Assembly: GCA_002480565.1 (NCBI GenBank) | Contig: DLCK01000084.1 | Span: 1-64,000 of the forward strand | DNA from: Phycisphaerales bacterium UBA7800 | Lineage (GTDB): Bacteria > Planctomycetota > Phycisphaerae > Phycisphaerales > Phycisphaeraceae | DNA length: 64,000 nt | Direction of reading: 5' to 3' | In this document: piece after piece, positions 43,070 through 52,214 of the stretch | How positions within the stretch are numbered: the stretch's first letter is position 1 | Layout of the letters: every line of letters begins with the position of its first letter | Notes under the pieces: model-generated | The model's database searches: none | What the model was told of the DNA's origin: nothing | Seen by the model: only the letters and a program-made list of their open reading frames with translations | Program-made: the position numbers and the translations under genes

Positions 43070-43462
43070 ATGCCCAATCCTGTGAATATCCGCGAACTTG
43101 TCCCCCTGCTGATGGTCAGTGATTTAAAACACTCACTGACGTTTTACATTGACAAACTCGGCTTCCAACTCTGCCAGCAAGCTGATGACAAAGGCAACCT
43201 TATTTGGTGTCGCATTGAAAAAGATGGTGTCGCAGTGATGCTCCAACAGGCTTGCCTGGATGAAGACGACATGTCAAAAGTTGGAAACGGCGTCACGCTG
43301 TACTGGATATGCGATGATGTGGACACACTCCAAAGCCAGTTCGCTGCCAACGGTCTTGAACTTAATGATCCGACGGTCGCATACTATGGCATGAAACAAC
43401 TCTACCTCAAAGATCCCGATGGCTATGATCTTTGTTTTGAGTCTCCAGTCCAATGCGATTAA
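43070..43462 (+). CDS. VOC family (glyoxalase/bleomycin resistance-like) protein
   Basis: This 130-residue protein starts at ATG 43070 (MPNPVNIRELVPLLMVSDLK); a TTG at 43058 is possible. It has a single vicinal-oxygen-chelate fold pair: VSDLKHSLTFYIDKLGF at the start and QLYLKDPDGYDLCFESPV at the end with a conserved metal-site Glu. Families include glyoxalases, dioxygenases and resistance proteins; specificity cannot be read. Its stop overlaps the convergent adenosyltransferase gene by four bases. Confidence 0.85.
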   Translation: MPNPVNIRELVPLLMVSDLKHSLTFYIDKLGFQLCQQADDKGNLIWCRIEKDGVAVMLQQACLDEDDMSKVGNGVTLYWICDDVDTLQSQFAANGLELNDPTVAYYGMKQLYLKDPDGYDLCFESPVQCD

Positions 43463-44004
43463 AGACCATGATCCCAAGGCACATCCTCGACACCTTCAAG
43501 CATATTGGCCCAACGTGCTAAGGCAAACAGTAAATCACTAAGCCGATTCAGATACGTGATGACCATCGGGTTCACATCGCAAGTCTGGGCGGACTCCACC
43601 GCAAAGCGCTCAGCACGGCGACAGACTGCACGCCCAAGATGCAATCGTGCAGCTAGCTCGCTTCCTCCGGGCAGAATAAATGCGCGTAACGGTACCACTT
43701 GCACGGTCGCATCATCAATCTCTTTTTCCAAACGGTCAATATGCTCATCACCGACACGCCAAATCACATCACCTGCTTCATGGGGCATTGCTAAATCCGC
43801 GCCGAGATTAAACAGCTCATGTTGTATCCGAAGCAACTGATTTTTGAGTTGAGCATGATTGCATGACGACACCGCAACGCCCAATAAGCAATTGAGTTCG
43901 TCAATTGTCCCACAGGCGACAATGCGAATATCCACTTTGGAGACTCTTTGGCCACCTAATAAATCAGTTTTTCCTAAATCGCCACGACGGGTATAAAGCT
44001 TCAT
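43459..44004 (-). CDS. PduO-type ATP:cob(I)alamin adenosyltransferase
   Basis: This 181-residue enzyme transfers the adenosyl group of ATP to cob(I)alamin. Motifs of the PduO type are seen: TRRGDLGKTDLLGGQRVSK, GTIDELNCLLG and CRRAERF. It implies use of adenosylcobalamin by some enzyme in the cell, but none is in this window. I looked for a cobalamin riboswitch (GCCACTG box) upstream on the minus strand and did not find one. Confidence 0.93.
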   Translation of the reverse strand: MKLYTRRGDLGKTDLLGGQRVSKVDIRIVACGTIDELNCLLGVAVSSCNHAQLKNQLLRIQHELFNLGADLAMPHEAGDVIWRVGDEHIDRLEKEIDDATVQVVPLRAFILPGGSELAARLHLGRAVCRRAERFAVESAQTCDVNPMVITYLNRLSDLLFALARWANMLEGVEDVPWDHGL

Positions 44005-44498
44005 GAGGTTGCTCGCTGAGTGTCATAAAAAAACCTGCCCCGTTGCCCACACGATAACCTGTTTTGACCTTACTGCAACAGCCGGTTGTGGTATTAGACT
44101 AGATGGTAGTACACATGTGGTGTAAGCCCTTGACGCGACACACATTCTCAACAAGCATGAACTCCGATCATTTCAATTAACACTGTAAAAACAGGCTGTT
44201 TTGAATGTGGAAAAACAAAGTCCATATAAATAAACTTTCGTTTTTTTCTTTCCAAAGACTGGATTTTTGCGCGTTTATAACCGATAAATTAAGTAGCCCG
44301 TGACTAGCTCAACATAATCGCACCTAAGTCCGACATACAGTGACTACCTTTAGCGGAATGGAAAAAGCGAGCAGTTTCACGGGCTTTTTTTATGCGCCGA
44401 TTTTGCCCCTCTACATCGCAACTATCCCATGACAATTCATGACGCATGACTATGCAGCGCGAAACTTGCAGATTATCACAGTGACAGTTAAGACAGAC
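44005..44498. other. intergenic region with a candidate small RNA
   Basis: No protein gene is seen in these 494 bases. The left part is AT-rich and should hold the adenosyltransferase promoter. The right part contains the structured element at 44291-44391. Confidence 0.5.
44291..44391 (+). ncRNA. candidate structured small RNA with intrinsic terminator
   Basis: AGCCCGTGA (44295-44303) pairs with TCACGGGCT (44377-44385), and the helix continues with CT/AG and GCTC (44307-44310) against GAGC (44369-44372). The 3' arm runs into seven T residues (44385-44391), as in an intrinsic terminator. About 58 bases are enclosed, with a further possible CGC/GCG stem. No rightward gene lies within 800 bases upstream or just downstream, so this is more likely a stand-alone RNA than a leader. 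It is about 100 nucleotides, too short for 6S RNA. Promoter not certain. Confidence 0.45.
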
Positions 44499-46067
44499 TC
44501 AAGGGACCCTGATTCGCTTGACGACTTGATCAGCATAGAGCAGATCATATTTTCCCTTAGCCGGTTTGGGGAAGATCAGATGAAAGCGGTATTGATGCCA
44601 AGGTGACCAGTCGGCTTTGACCTTTTCATCGACAATGGCTCGAAAGACATTGCATGCAGGATCAACTTTCAAATTCATATCCCCACCGTTGTACTTGTAG
44701 TCAGCTTTAATCCCCAGAGCGGAGCTGTATTGCAAGTTACCATTGATGGTCATGCCCTTGGCTCCGATCGCGTCAGGATCACGTGAGTGGGCACGAAAAT
44801 CAATCTTACCTGCCATCCCTTGTGCACCGGTAAAAGTTAACTTACCGAAAATGGGCAGGCGATCATAATCCGGCCAATCAATTTCTTCAGGAATCAGTCC
44901 CGGCACATAGGACATGCGTATATCACTGGTACTCGATGAACCGAGAATCAGGGTCATATCGTTGGGCAACTTCTCCATCAAGATTGTCCCGGAAACTTCC
45001 GTGGTCCCGGACTTGAGCTTGTAGTGATGAGAGATAAGCAGCATGTCATAGCCACTGCGTGAATTGTTGTTCTCCAACATGGACTGCTGGATCGCCACAT
45101 CCAACAAAACATACTGCCCCTGCGTGCTGGGTTTGACGGCAAAGATGTCAAAGTTCCCACCTACAGCCAGGTATCCGGCATTACCGTATAACGTTGCGCT
45201 GCCGGCTTTGGTTCCGCCTTTGTGGTTGATGGTTTTAAATCCTTCGAGAATGTTGCCAGTCGTCTGAATCTCGGCCTTTAAGACCACCACGCCATCAACA
45301 ATCTTCATGTCGTAATACCGGAACTTGGCGGCTGGGCCTGTCACAAACCAGTAAAACGCATAACCGAACACCAGAAACACCGTAGCGACGATGGCAATAT
45401 TCCGCGGTGTACAAGGTATCCCAAGAATATTGAGCGTTGCCGCTTGAGCTTTTTGCTTGTGCTTCTTGTCACGGTTGCCCATCTCATCGCGCCCACACTC
45501 AGGACAATGCGTCTTTTTAAATGGATAAGGCGTCTTGCAGTAAGGACACCTGGTCATACCCGATTGGACAGCAGGTGCAGCAGAAGGGACCGACGGATTC
45601 GGGTCGGCCACAGGCATCAGTTCATCGGCAAAGCTGCTGTTTGCTCCGGCTGAGGCTGCAATGGAAGATGAAGGTACGGGTATCTGCGGCCCACGATCAT
45701 CGTCTACTGAAAGTTCATATAAATTTTCGTCCGACAATCCTTCGTCAGATTCTACAGGTTCCAGATCGGGATCTTCAATTACTTCCAACTCATCATCTTC
45801 GATGACATCCTGTTCGTCTGAATCCTCTGTGCTTAAACCAGTCGGTGCAGTGCTGCCCGGACTCACCAATGCATCCAGTGAATAGGTACTGCCGGATTGA
45901 TCAGATGTAGAACGGATGCCAGCTGTGGGTTCGGTGGGTGCCTGCTCAGGCATGTGTAACACATGTCCACACGCACATTGGAACTCCTGGCCTTTGAGAT
46001 AATTAAGCCACGGATGCGCCTCGCCACAGGATGGACAAAAAATACTCGGCTCGTTGGATTTGGACAT
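44499..46067 (-). CDS. zinc-ribbon, single-pass membrane protein of unknown function
   Basis: This 522-residue protein is read from ATG 46067 (MSKSNEPSIFCPSCGEAHPW). It has an N-terminal zinc ribbon (CPSC and CACG), an acidic linker (about 60-170), a second zinc ribbon (CPYC and CPECG at about 185-205), and a membrane segment near 230-252. A beta-rich outer domain of about 270 residues follows, with no recognised family. The membrane segment is IAIVATVFLVFGYAFYWFV. Zinc ribbons on the cytoplasmic side with a large external domain suggest a sensor or scaffold; this is inferred. Confidence 0.7.
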   Translation of the reverse strand: MSKSNEPSIFCPSCGEAHPWLNYLKGQEFQCACGHVLHMPEQAPTEPTAGIRSTSDQSGSTYSLDALVSPGSTAPTGLSTEDSDEQDVIEDDELEVIEDPDLEPVESDEGLSDENLYELSVDDDRGPQIPVPSSSIAASAGANSSFADELMPVADPNPSVPSAAPAVQSGMTRCPYCKTPYPFKKTHCPECGRDEMGNRDKKHKQKAQAATLNILGIPCTPRNIAIVATVFLVFGYAFYWFVTGPAAKFRYYDMKIVDGVVVLKAEIQTTGNILEGFKTINHKGGTKAGSATLYGNAGYLAVGGNFDIFAVKPSTQGQYVLLDVAIQQSMLENNNSRSGYDMLLISHHYKLKSGTTEVSGTILMEKLPNDMTLILGSSSTSDIRMSYVPGLIPEEIDWPDYDRLPIFGKLTFTGAQGMAGKIDFRAHSRDPDAIGAKGMTINGNLQYSSALGIKADYKYNGGDMNLKVDPACNVFRAIVDEKVKADWSPWHQYRFHLIFPKPAKGKYDLLYADQVVKRIRVP

Positions 46068-46411
46068 CAAGCATAGCCCCACTGCTGATCCACTGCGGCC
46101 ATCCCCATTGCGGCCACGTGTCTCTGGATGAATCGACATGGATTATAGAGGATATGCAATGCATGTGTGAACACATAAATTCACAGACACAGTTATTGCA
46201 GTGTCAATCGCCGGTTGTTCTGCGGTAGTCTTGAGGTTAAACCATTGAACAAGTTCGTTCACCACTCACCGCCTCTTTAGGGCATCCGTATCTCTAACCA
46301 TGATTGATTCGCCAATGCTCTTTCCAACTTGTACCTGCTAAACCAGTTTAATCGTGAGGTTCTCATCCAATGGCTGCTGGGCATGATTGCAAATCTGGAT
46401 CATGGACTTTA
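46068..46411. other. intergenic region
   Basis: This 344-base gap between two leftward genes holds no convincing gene, repeat or terminator that I can see. Confidence 0.4.
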
Positions 46412-48373
46412 TCAAAATTGAATCTGAATAATTTCGTGCAAATCAACCCTTTCAATGCAAAAGGACAAGACACCCTGTTCAAAGTCCGTCTCAGTGATCA
46501 GATGACCAGCAGGTTGGCGGATCACTTTGGACGGCGACTTGTCGAGTTGAACCTTTATCTGCAACGGGCCAATGGCTGGCAACTCGTCATAGGTGTAGCA
46601 GTTCTGATCCGCATGTGAGCCGAACGCATTGATCAGGTTGATCATCAGGTCATCGCCCTGCTGGTTCACAGCGACGTCGACATGATGCGATCCGGTGACT
46701 TGTACGATTGGATCAGGAAACAGTGCACGAAGCATGTCCCCCATCAGATCACGAGCCACCGCAGTCCTGGCGGTTGTGTATCGCTTGCCAATGTCCATGT
46801 GGATCGCTGCGATCTTGCCTTTACCTAATTGTCGAATCGTACAGGCAGGCGTCATCGCATCCAACGGTTCACAGCGTGGGTAAAACCAATGCGACACCTG
46901 CGCGTCCTGAGAGTCGATGACTTCAAAAATCGGTGTCTGGAAATTACCCATCACACCTGCTTTACTCTGCACGTAAACCGTACATCCGTCAATACGTTTA
47001 CCGGTGACACCCAACTCCCTGGCAAAATGCTTGACACTATCTGGACCGACGATCAACAGGTTGCCCCCCTGTCGGACATACTCAAGCAGCCGAGCTTTGA
47101 ATTGATCACTCAGATGTAACCACTCGCCAAAAACCAGCAGTTTGAAACGATCAATATCTTCTTCCAACTCCCATGGCATCGGCGTCTGCACAGCATATTG
47201 GTTATCCAGGATATTGCGGAGATGGCCTTCCATCGGATCATAAAAACCACCCCAGGGACAAAACAAGGAATCCGGCTGACGGTAGTAAGACTCACTGCTG
47301 AGGATCAAACCCACCTGTGGCACGGGAGTCGCGCGATGACAAACGGCCTGACGCTCTCGGCAGAATTCAATCACCTTTGCGGCAATACCCATCTCCCATT
47401 CAAAAATCGAGCCATCACGTTTCTGCTTGTAATAGACCTGGAACCCGCCCCCCATCGCCAACACTGCAGCAGCTTCCTGAGACAGTTGCACAGCAGACTT
47501 GGGACTTGAGTCCTTTTGTGCCCATCGCCCATTAAAGCCCCATGCCATCAGATCCCATGGACGTGGCTGACCTTGCATGATCCGAGCTTCAAGACAGGCG
47601 CGATTAAAGCCGTTGGTGGGTGTGACATCACCGGAAATAAAATCCACATCCAAGGTCGCCTTTTCAGGCATGTGTCCGGAGTATGCCCAGTTGCTGGCAA
47701 TCTCAAAGTCCGGGTGCGTCTTGCGCATCTGGCTGATGTAATGGGCGACATAGTCACGAAAGCCTTGCCTTTGAAATGCCTGATAGTCCAACCAATCCGG
47801 ATCATCGGGGCTTTGAGGCATCTGCTCTTTGCCTGTCGCCTGTTTCCATGCTTTAAGTGCATGCGGCGAATAGTCCATTTTCAACCCCCAGCATTCACCA
47901 TCAATCCAGACGCCATCGACCTGGTAATCATCGACGAGTTCGCGGAACATGGGGATGAGTAATGCATCGACATAGGGGCCAAATACGGATGTCGACCCAT
48001 TGTCATGGGGCGTCCCATCAGCCTGGCAACTGGCCCAGTGTGGATGCTGCTTGACGGCCTGTTGATCAATGACACCTGAATAGTGCATGTACAGACTCAC
48101 GCCTGCTTCTGCGGTTGCCTGCCGCCAGAGTTGGAGTTGATCCTTGATAAAACCCGGCGAGGGTGTGCCGACTTTCGTCGGATAGCTGGCAAAACCCGGA
48201 TGCCCTTTACAGTCACACTGCACATAGTCGGGCTTGGTGCGATCGAGCATTTTTTGGAGCATGCTCAAGGTGACCGTTTTACCGACATGCGTGCAATCGT
48301 CGCCAGCATGAAAGTCAAAATGCAGTCCAACGAAGGATTCGGAACGTTTTAGTCGACAAGGCAAATTTGACAT
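46412..48373 (-). CDS. glycoside-hydrolase-like protein (GHL6 / alpha-amylase-like barrel)
   Basis: This 653-residue protein starts MSNLPCRLKRSESFVGLHFD with no signal peptide, so it should be cytoplasmic. Residues about 15-330 form a TIM-barrel-like domain with VDGVWIDGECWGLKMDYSP, which resembles the acidic motif of GHL6-type and GH29-like hydrolases. Residues about 350-540 look like a beta-galactosidase trimerisation (GATase-like) domain (LLEYVRQGGNLLIVG). A small beta domain ends it. It probably acts on imported oligosaccharides; the sugar is unknown. Confidence 0.75.
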   Translation of the reverse strand: MSNLPCRLKRSESFVGLHFDFHAGDDCTHVGKTVTLSMLQKMLDRTKPDYVQCDCKGHPGFASYPTKVGTPSPGFIKDQLQLWRQATAEAGVSLYMHYSGVIDQQAVKQHPHWASCQADGTPHDNGSTSVFGPYVDALLIPMFRELVDDYQVDGVWIDGECWGLKMDYSPHALKAWKQATGKEQMPQSPDDPDWLDYQAFQRQGFRDYVAHYISQMRKTHPDFEIASNWAYSGHMPEKATLDVDFISGDVTPTNGFNRACLEARIMQGQPRPWDLMAWGFNGRWAQKDSSPKSAVQLSQEAAAVLAMGGGFQVYYKQKRDGSIFEWEMGIAAKVIEFCRERQAVCHRATPVPQVGLILSSESYYRQPDSLFCPWGGFYDPMEGHLRNILDNQYAVQTPMPWELEEDIDRFKLLVFGEWLHLSDQFKARLLEYVRQGGNLLIVGPDSVKHFARELGVTGKRIDGCTVYVQSKAGVMGNFQTPIFEVIDSQDAQVSHWFYPRCEPLDAMTPACTIRQLGKGKIAAIHMDIGKRYTTARTAVARDLMGDMLRALFPDPIVQVTGSHHVDVAVNQQGDDLMINLINAFGSHADQNCYTYDELPAIGPLQIKVQLDKSPSKVIRQPAGHLITETDFEQGVLSFCIERVDLHEIIQIQF

Positions 48374-48443
48374 CGTGTTGTACTCCAGAGATGGGATTCT
48401 ATTGCATCGTCTGGAGATGAAATGTCAAATACAAAAGCCTAAT

Positions 48444-49436
48444 TTACTTGGAACTTTCCAGAATTTTTTCCAATAGACGCCAAGTCAAACGTTCACCGGC
48501 TAATTGCAGCGCTTTTCGGCCTGCCAGGTTTTCGCCCAAATCCACGGCACGTGCCATCTGGCGATCCGCAAAGATCACTTTCCCTGTGCCGCGGTCGATG
48601 ATATTAATCTCCACGCGAGCAATCGCGCTGTTGAGATTACCGATACGGGCGCCAAATTCACTAAAGGCTTCACCGGCAATGATCCAGTCGGCTTTGGCGG
48701 CTTCGCCGGAGAGCTTGGGATCCTTGAGATGCTTAAGGGATTTTGTGAGTTTATTGACATTGACTTCATAAATCGTCACGCCACATGCCAGGAGCATACG
48801 TTTAATTTCCGTCTCTACAGCTGGATCTGCCTGGGCGGCCTGCACTCGAGCAATGTGTTCCTCAGGCACAGCTACTACCACCGTAGGCATTTTCTTGTCT
48901 TTAAATTTTTCTTTCCATACATCAAGTGACGGAGCCTTGCTTTGCTGTGCCACGAGGGACGCGGCTTTGGCCTGATATTTATCTCTAATTTTCTCTGCCA
49001 ATTCAAAGACCAGTTCTCCCAGGTCACGATCGGCTTTACCGGTCACTGCGACCATCTGCACGAGGCTGGTTTCCGTACCGATGAGTTTGGCGGTGAGATT
49101 GATGGTCTGCCCCAGCTGGAAAGCCTTGCCACAGACCATCAATCGAGCCCCAACAAGTTTGCCAATCTGGATGGCCTTGGCATTATCGACCATGCCGGTG
49201 AGATTGATTTCCTGCTCTTCAAGAATCTTGCTCATGGACTGTCGTTCGACAAGTACGACATCATCAAGTTCACTGAGGCTCGCAGCGACGATCTGGCTGA
49301 TTTGATCCCCCAGATCCTTTTGGCCGGTCGAAGTCGTATCAAACGGGAAGACCACGACGGACATGGGGGCTCCCCAAGCGGTGAGTGCTGTCATAAGGGT
49401 AAAAAACAGGCTTAAAGACAATGTTTTGCGAATCAT
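48444..49436 (-). CDS. secreted CsgG/LpoB-like protein
   Basis: This protein of about 330 residues starts at 49436 (MIRKTLSLSLFFTLMTALTA) with AAAGG upstream and a signal peptide ending AWG/AP. The mature part opens SVVVFPFDTTSTGQKDLGD and has LVERQSMSKILEEQEI, the CsgG/LpoB-type fold found in the curli channel and in activators of penicillin-binding proteins. The N-terminal domains of the giant proteins at 52211 and 59097 have the same pattern (VAPFDL and LVDREQL). No other curli genes are present. Confidence 0.8.
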   Translation of the reverse strand: MIRKTLSLSLFFTLMTALTAWGAPMSVVVFPFDTTSTGQKDLGDQISQIVAASLSELDDVVLVERQSMSKILEEQEINLTGMVDNAKAIQIGKLVGARLMVCGKAFQLGQTINLTAKLIGTETSLVQMVAVTGKADRDLGELVFELAEKIRDKYQAKAASLVAQQSKAPSLDVWKEKFKDKKMPTVVVAVPEEHIARVQAAQADPAVETEIKRMLLACGVTIYEVNVNKLTKSLKHLKDPKLSGEAAKADWIIAGEAFSEFGARIGNLNSAIARVEINIIDRGTGKVIFADRQMARAVDLGENLAGRKALQLAGERLTWRLLEKILESSK

Positions 49437-49477
49437 GGTATTTACCTTTTGGATCAAGTTTTCTCGTAGACCAATAT

Positions 49478-50503
49478 TTAATAGTTACCAATAGTCGGAA
49501 TTGGGGCTTGGGGTATTTGCGTTTGACGTAAAGCGTCAAGTTCTTTGGCATGACGTGAACGTGTAGGACGAATCGGAGTAGCCAGATAATCGAGTATATT
49601 TTCAATGACCTGTGCAGCACGCGGGTCGGTCTGCCAATTCCCCAATGGTAATTGCCAATAGATCATACGTCCCTGACCAAGTTGCTGTTCTGCAACCAAG
49701 ACGGCTTTGATCTGTGCTGCTGACAAATCGTGACAGGCCACCCAATCACTGATCGGCAAATCTGCATCGACTGCCAATGCCGTGAGCATCGCTTCTTTGT
49801 CATCAGGTACAGTGCCTGCCCAATCATCCGCTGACAAGCCCCCAAGCAGCGGGTGTTGGGCTTGCCAATCCAATGCCTTAAGCGTTGACCATTTGGTGCG
49901 CATCGTAGGAATGTCAGTGAAGCTTTTTAAATGGCGTTTACCAAAGACAACGATCTGTGTCCCAGACTCAGCAAATTGCTTTAAACGCCTTGCAATGGAA
50001 TCCGGTTCTATCGAATCACTTGCTTGATCGACAATCAATACATGGGGTCTGGCCAGCCCCAAGGCATGGAGATTGTTAAGGGTGCGAACATTCACACCCA
50101 CGGGTTTGAGCAGATGTTCAATTGCCTCTGAGGAGCTTAAAACGATGACTTGCAGGGTCTCGAACCGCTTAAGGGGTTTAGACAATCCAGATGGAGGCCA
50201 AACGATTATCTGAGTCTGCGTTTTGTTAACGATCCGATCACCCTGCTGCCATTGGCAATGCAATGTGAGACCGATTTTGGTGCGAACGTGAGGTAAGGGG
50301 ATTGCAAGTTGTATTTGTGATTTTTTGAGATCAACCATCTCACTTGCCAAGACACGATCACCTTTGGCCAATTGCCAATGCAGCGTATTGGATTGAGCAG
50401 AATCAAATGATTCAAAATGTAGATTCACCGATGCTGGGGTCTGAGCAAAATAATGCCCGCCATTGAGCAACGTGATGGTGACAAGGCATTGAATCAATAA
50501 CAC
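49478..50503 (-). CDS. secreted protein with GATase-like C-terminal domain, unknown function
   Basis: This 341-residue protein starts with GTG and has an N-terminal signal-like segment (MLLIQCLVTITLLNGGHYFA). Residues about 30-105 look like a beta sandwich. Residues about 110-315 look like a class-I glutamine-amidotransferase-like fold (ESGTQIVVFGKRHLKSF, HPLLGGLSADDW, LGQGRMIYWQLPLGNWQTDP) without a clear catalytic Cys. Similar segments are found at the C-terminus of planctomycete GH2-like enzymes. It lies 41 bases upstream of the CsgG-like gene in the same direction and divergent from the ankyrin genes. Confidence 0.6.
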   Translation of the reverse strand: MLLIQCLVTITLLNGGHYFAQTPASVNLHFESFDSAQSNTLHWQLAKGDRVLASEMVDLKKSQIQLAIPLPHVRTKIGLTLHCQWQQGDRIVNKTQTQIIVWPPSGLSKPLKRFETLQVIVLSSSEAIEHLLKPVGVNVRTLNNLHALGLARPHVLIVDQASDSIEPDSIARRLKQFAESGTQIVVFGKRHLKSFTDIPTMRTKWSTLKALDWQAQHPLLGGLSADDWAGTVPDDKEAMLTALAVDADLPISDWVACHDLSAAQIKAVLVAEQQLGQGRMIYWQLPLGNWQTDPRAAQVIENILDYLATPIRPTRSRHAKELDALRQTQIPQAPIPTIGNY

Positions 50504-50672
50504 GAACGGTCCTCCGGAATATCAGCCCCATCATAAATTAAGCTGTTCATCAAGAGATAGTGTAATCCGACAAGGACGACAAGAAAACCACAAATTCCCG
50601 CTATCACTAAAAAGACTGCTTGATATACTGACAGCAGACATTGTCTATCCTTGCCCATTTACGGGGGAATCC

Positions 50673-52214
50673 ATGTCATTTTCATTAGACCGGTATCACA
50701 CGATGTTGCGCTTGTTGCTGTGTGTCATAAGCATGTGGTCCTTTGGTTTAAGCCCAACATCCGCACAGCAGCAGACCCGACGGATTTACATTCCTGCCCA
50801 GAACAAGCTTGCCCCTGAGGCATGGTGGGATGCCGTTTGCATCGGTGATCTACAGACACTCAAGACGCTTCGTGAACAAGATGATTACCTGGACGTACGG
50901 GACAAGGATGGTTGGACAGCCCTGCTGCACGCCATTAGCAACGATCAGATGCCAGTGATCGATTGGCTTCTGGAACAAGGCGCGGATCTGACCAAAGAAA
51001 GCTATCACGGCTACACCACGTTGATGGCTGCGTGCAGGAAAAATAATGCTCCAATTGCAACCAAGGCCATTGAAGCAGGTGTCCCTGTGAATGCCTATTT
51101 CTACCGCAAATCAGCGTTCAGCTATGCGGTTATAAATCGTGCCTTGGCATGTATGGACCTGCTGGCAGCACACAAAGCTCAAATGAACCTGCCAGACGGC
51201 AATGGTCAAACCCCCATGGGCTGGGCCATCCAACAAGGTCATTTCGATCTGTATCTGCACATGGTTCAAAAACTGGGACTCAATCCCGCAAAAAACCAAG
51301 GCCCCAAAGAGCAATTCATAATCTCCGCCATGCAACACAATCGGCCGGACATCATGCGGCAGATGGCTGGCTTTGGCTTGCGTCCTCATGTGGACACGAA
51401 GCAAGAAGATCCCCTTAAAATCGCCCTGGGACGCGGCTTTCTGGATTGCGCCATGGTGCTCTTGGAGATCAGTCGCTGGGAAAAAGAGCATCCATGCAAC
51501 GATGCTGAAAAAGCCCTGATACAGGCGATTATTGCTGGCGACACGCAACGGGTCTTTTCACTGAACCGTACCCATCAAAACACCTACCCACTGGACTTTT
51601 TACCGATTGCTTTTTCCTTTGCCCACGTCCGGGGTAATCTGGATCTCATCCGTACAATGGAGCGTACCACTATTTCGGCGAGGCATCATGCTTCGTTTTA
51701 CCAATCACTACAAAGACGACTGCACAAAGCAATCGAGACAGAGAATTTTCAATACATTGAAGCATGTCTGTTTGCAGGTGCGCGTGTTGATGATCCCAAT
51801 AGCCAGCAGTTCATTGCCAAATATCTGGCGAGAAACGATAGTTATCCCTTACTCAAGCTGATGATGAAAAATGGGTTTCAATATCAAGCGGATGATGCCA
51901 TCAACTCTATTCACTGGCTCATTGATATGGCTGTCGAAAATCAGGATGTGGATATAGTCAAAGGCATTCTCCAAACAGGTGTCAGATTGCCTGTCGATAT
52001 TGTGCTCAAAGCTGTCACTCAAAAGGATCTTAAACGCATCCAGATCCTTCTTGAATCAGGCATGAAACTACATGAACTCTCATTTGAAAATAAAAACACA
52101 CCGTCTGACCTGCTCGCATTTACACAAGAAACCTCGACACCCCAAATCTATAAGCTGATTAAAAAAGCATACGACGAAGAAGTAAGACAACAACAGGCGG
52201 GGGATCAACCATGA
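50673..52214 (+). CDS. secreted ankyrin-repeat protein, copy 1
   Basis: This 513-residue protein has a signal peptide (about 1-31, ending PTSAQ). At least three clear ankyrin repeats follow: DKDGWTALLHAISNDQMPVI, YHGYTTLMAACRKNNAPIAT and GNGQTPMGWAIQQGHFDLYL. The rest is ankyrin-like but degenerate. Ankyrin repeats bind other proteins, and export to the periplasm or outside is unusual. Its stop overlaps the ATG of the giant gene at 52211 (ATGA). It is paralogous to the protein at 57550. Confidence 0.85.
   Translation: MSFSLDRYHTMLRLLLCVISMWSFGLSPTSAQQQTRRIYIPAQNKLAPEAWWDAVCIGDLQTLKTLREQDDYLDVRDKDGWTALLHAISNDQMPVIDWLLEQGADLTKESYHGYTTLMAACRKNNAPIATKAIEAGVPVNAYFYRKSAFSYAVINRALACMDLLAAHKAQMNLPDGNGQTPMGWAIQQGHFDLYLHMVQKLGLNPAKNQGPKEQFIISAMQHNRPDIMRQMAGFGLRPHVDTKQEDPLKIALGRGFLDCAMVLLEISRWEKEHPCNDAEKALIQAIIAGDTQRVFSLNRTHQNTYPLDFLPIAFSFAHVRGNLDLIRTMERTTISARHHASFYQSLQRRLHKAIETENFQYIEACLFAGARVDDPNSQQFIAKYLARNDSYPLLKLMMKNGFQYQADDAINSIHWLIDMAVENQDVDIVKGILQTGVRLPVDIVLKAVTQKDLKRIQILLESGMKLHELSFENKNTPSDLLAFTQETSTPQIYKLIKKAYDEEVRQQQAGDQP

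Noticed and set aside
44005..44290. Cobalamin riboswitch upstream of the adenosyltransferase gene
   Set aside because: I read the minus strand for the conserved B12 box and did not find it or a matching fold.
48444..49436. Curli secretion channel CsgG
   Set aside because: No csgA, csgB, csgE or csgF is present, and the signal peptide lacks an obvious lipobox, so only a CsgG/LpoB-like fold can be claimed.
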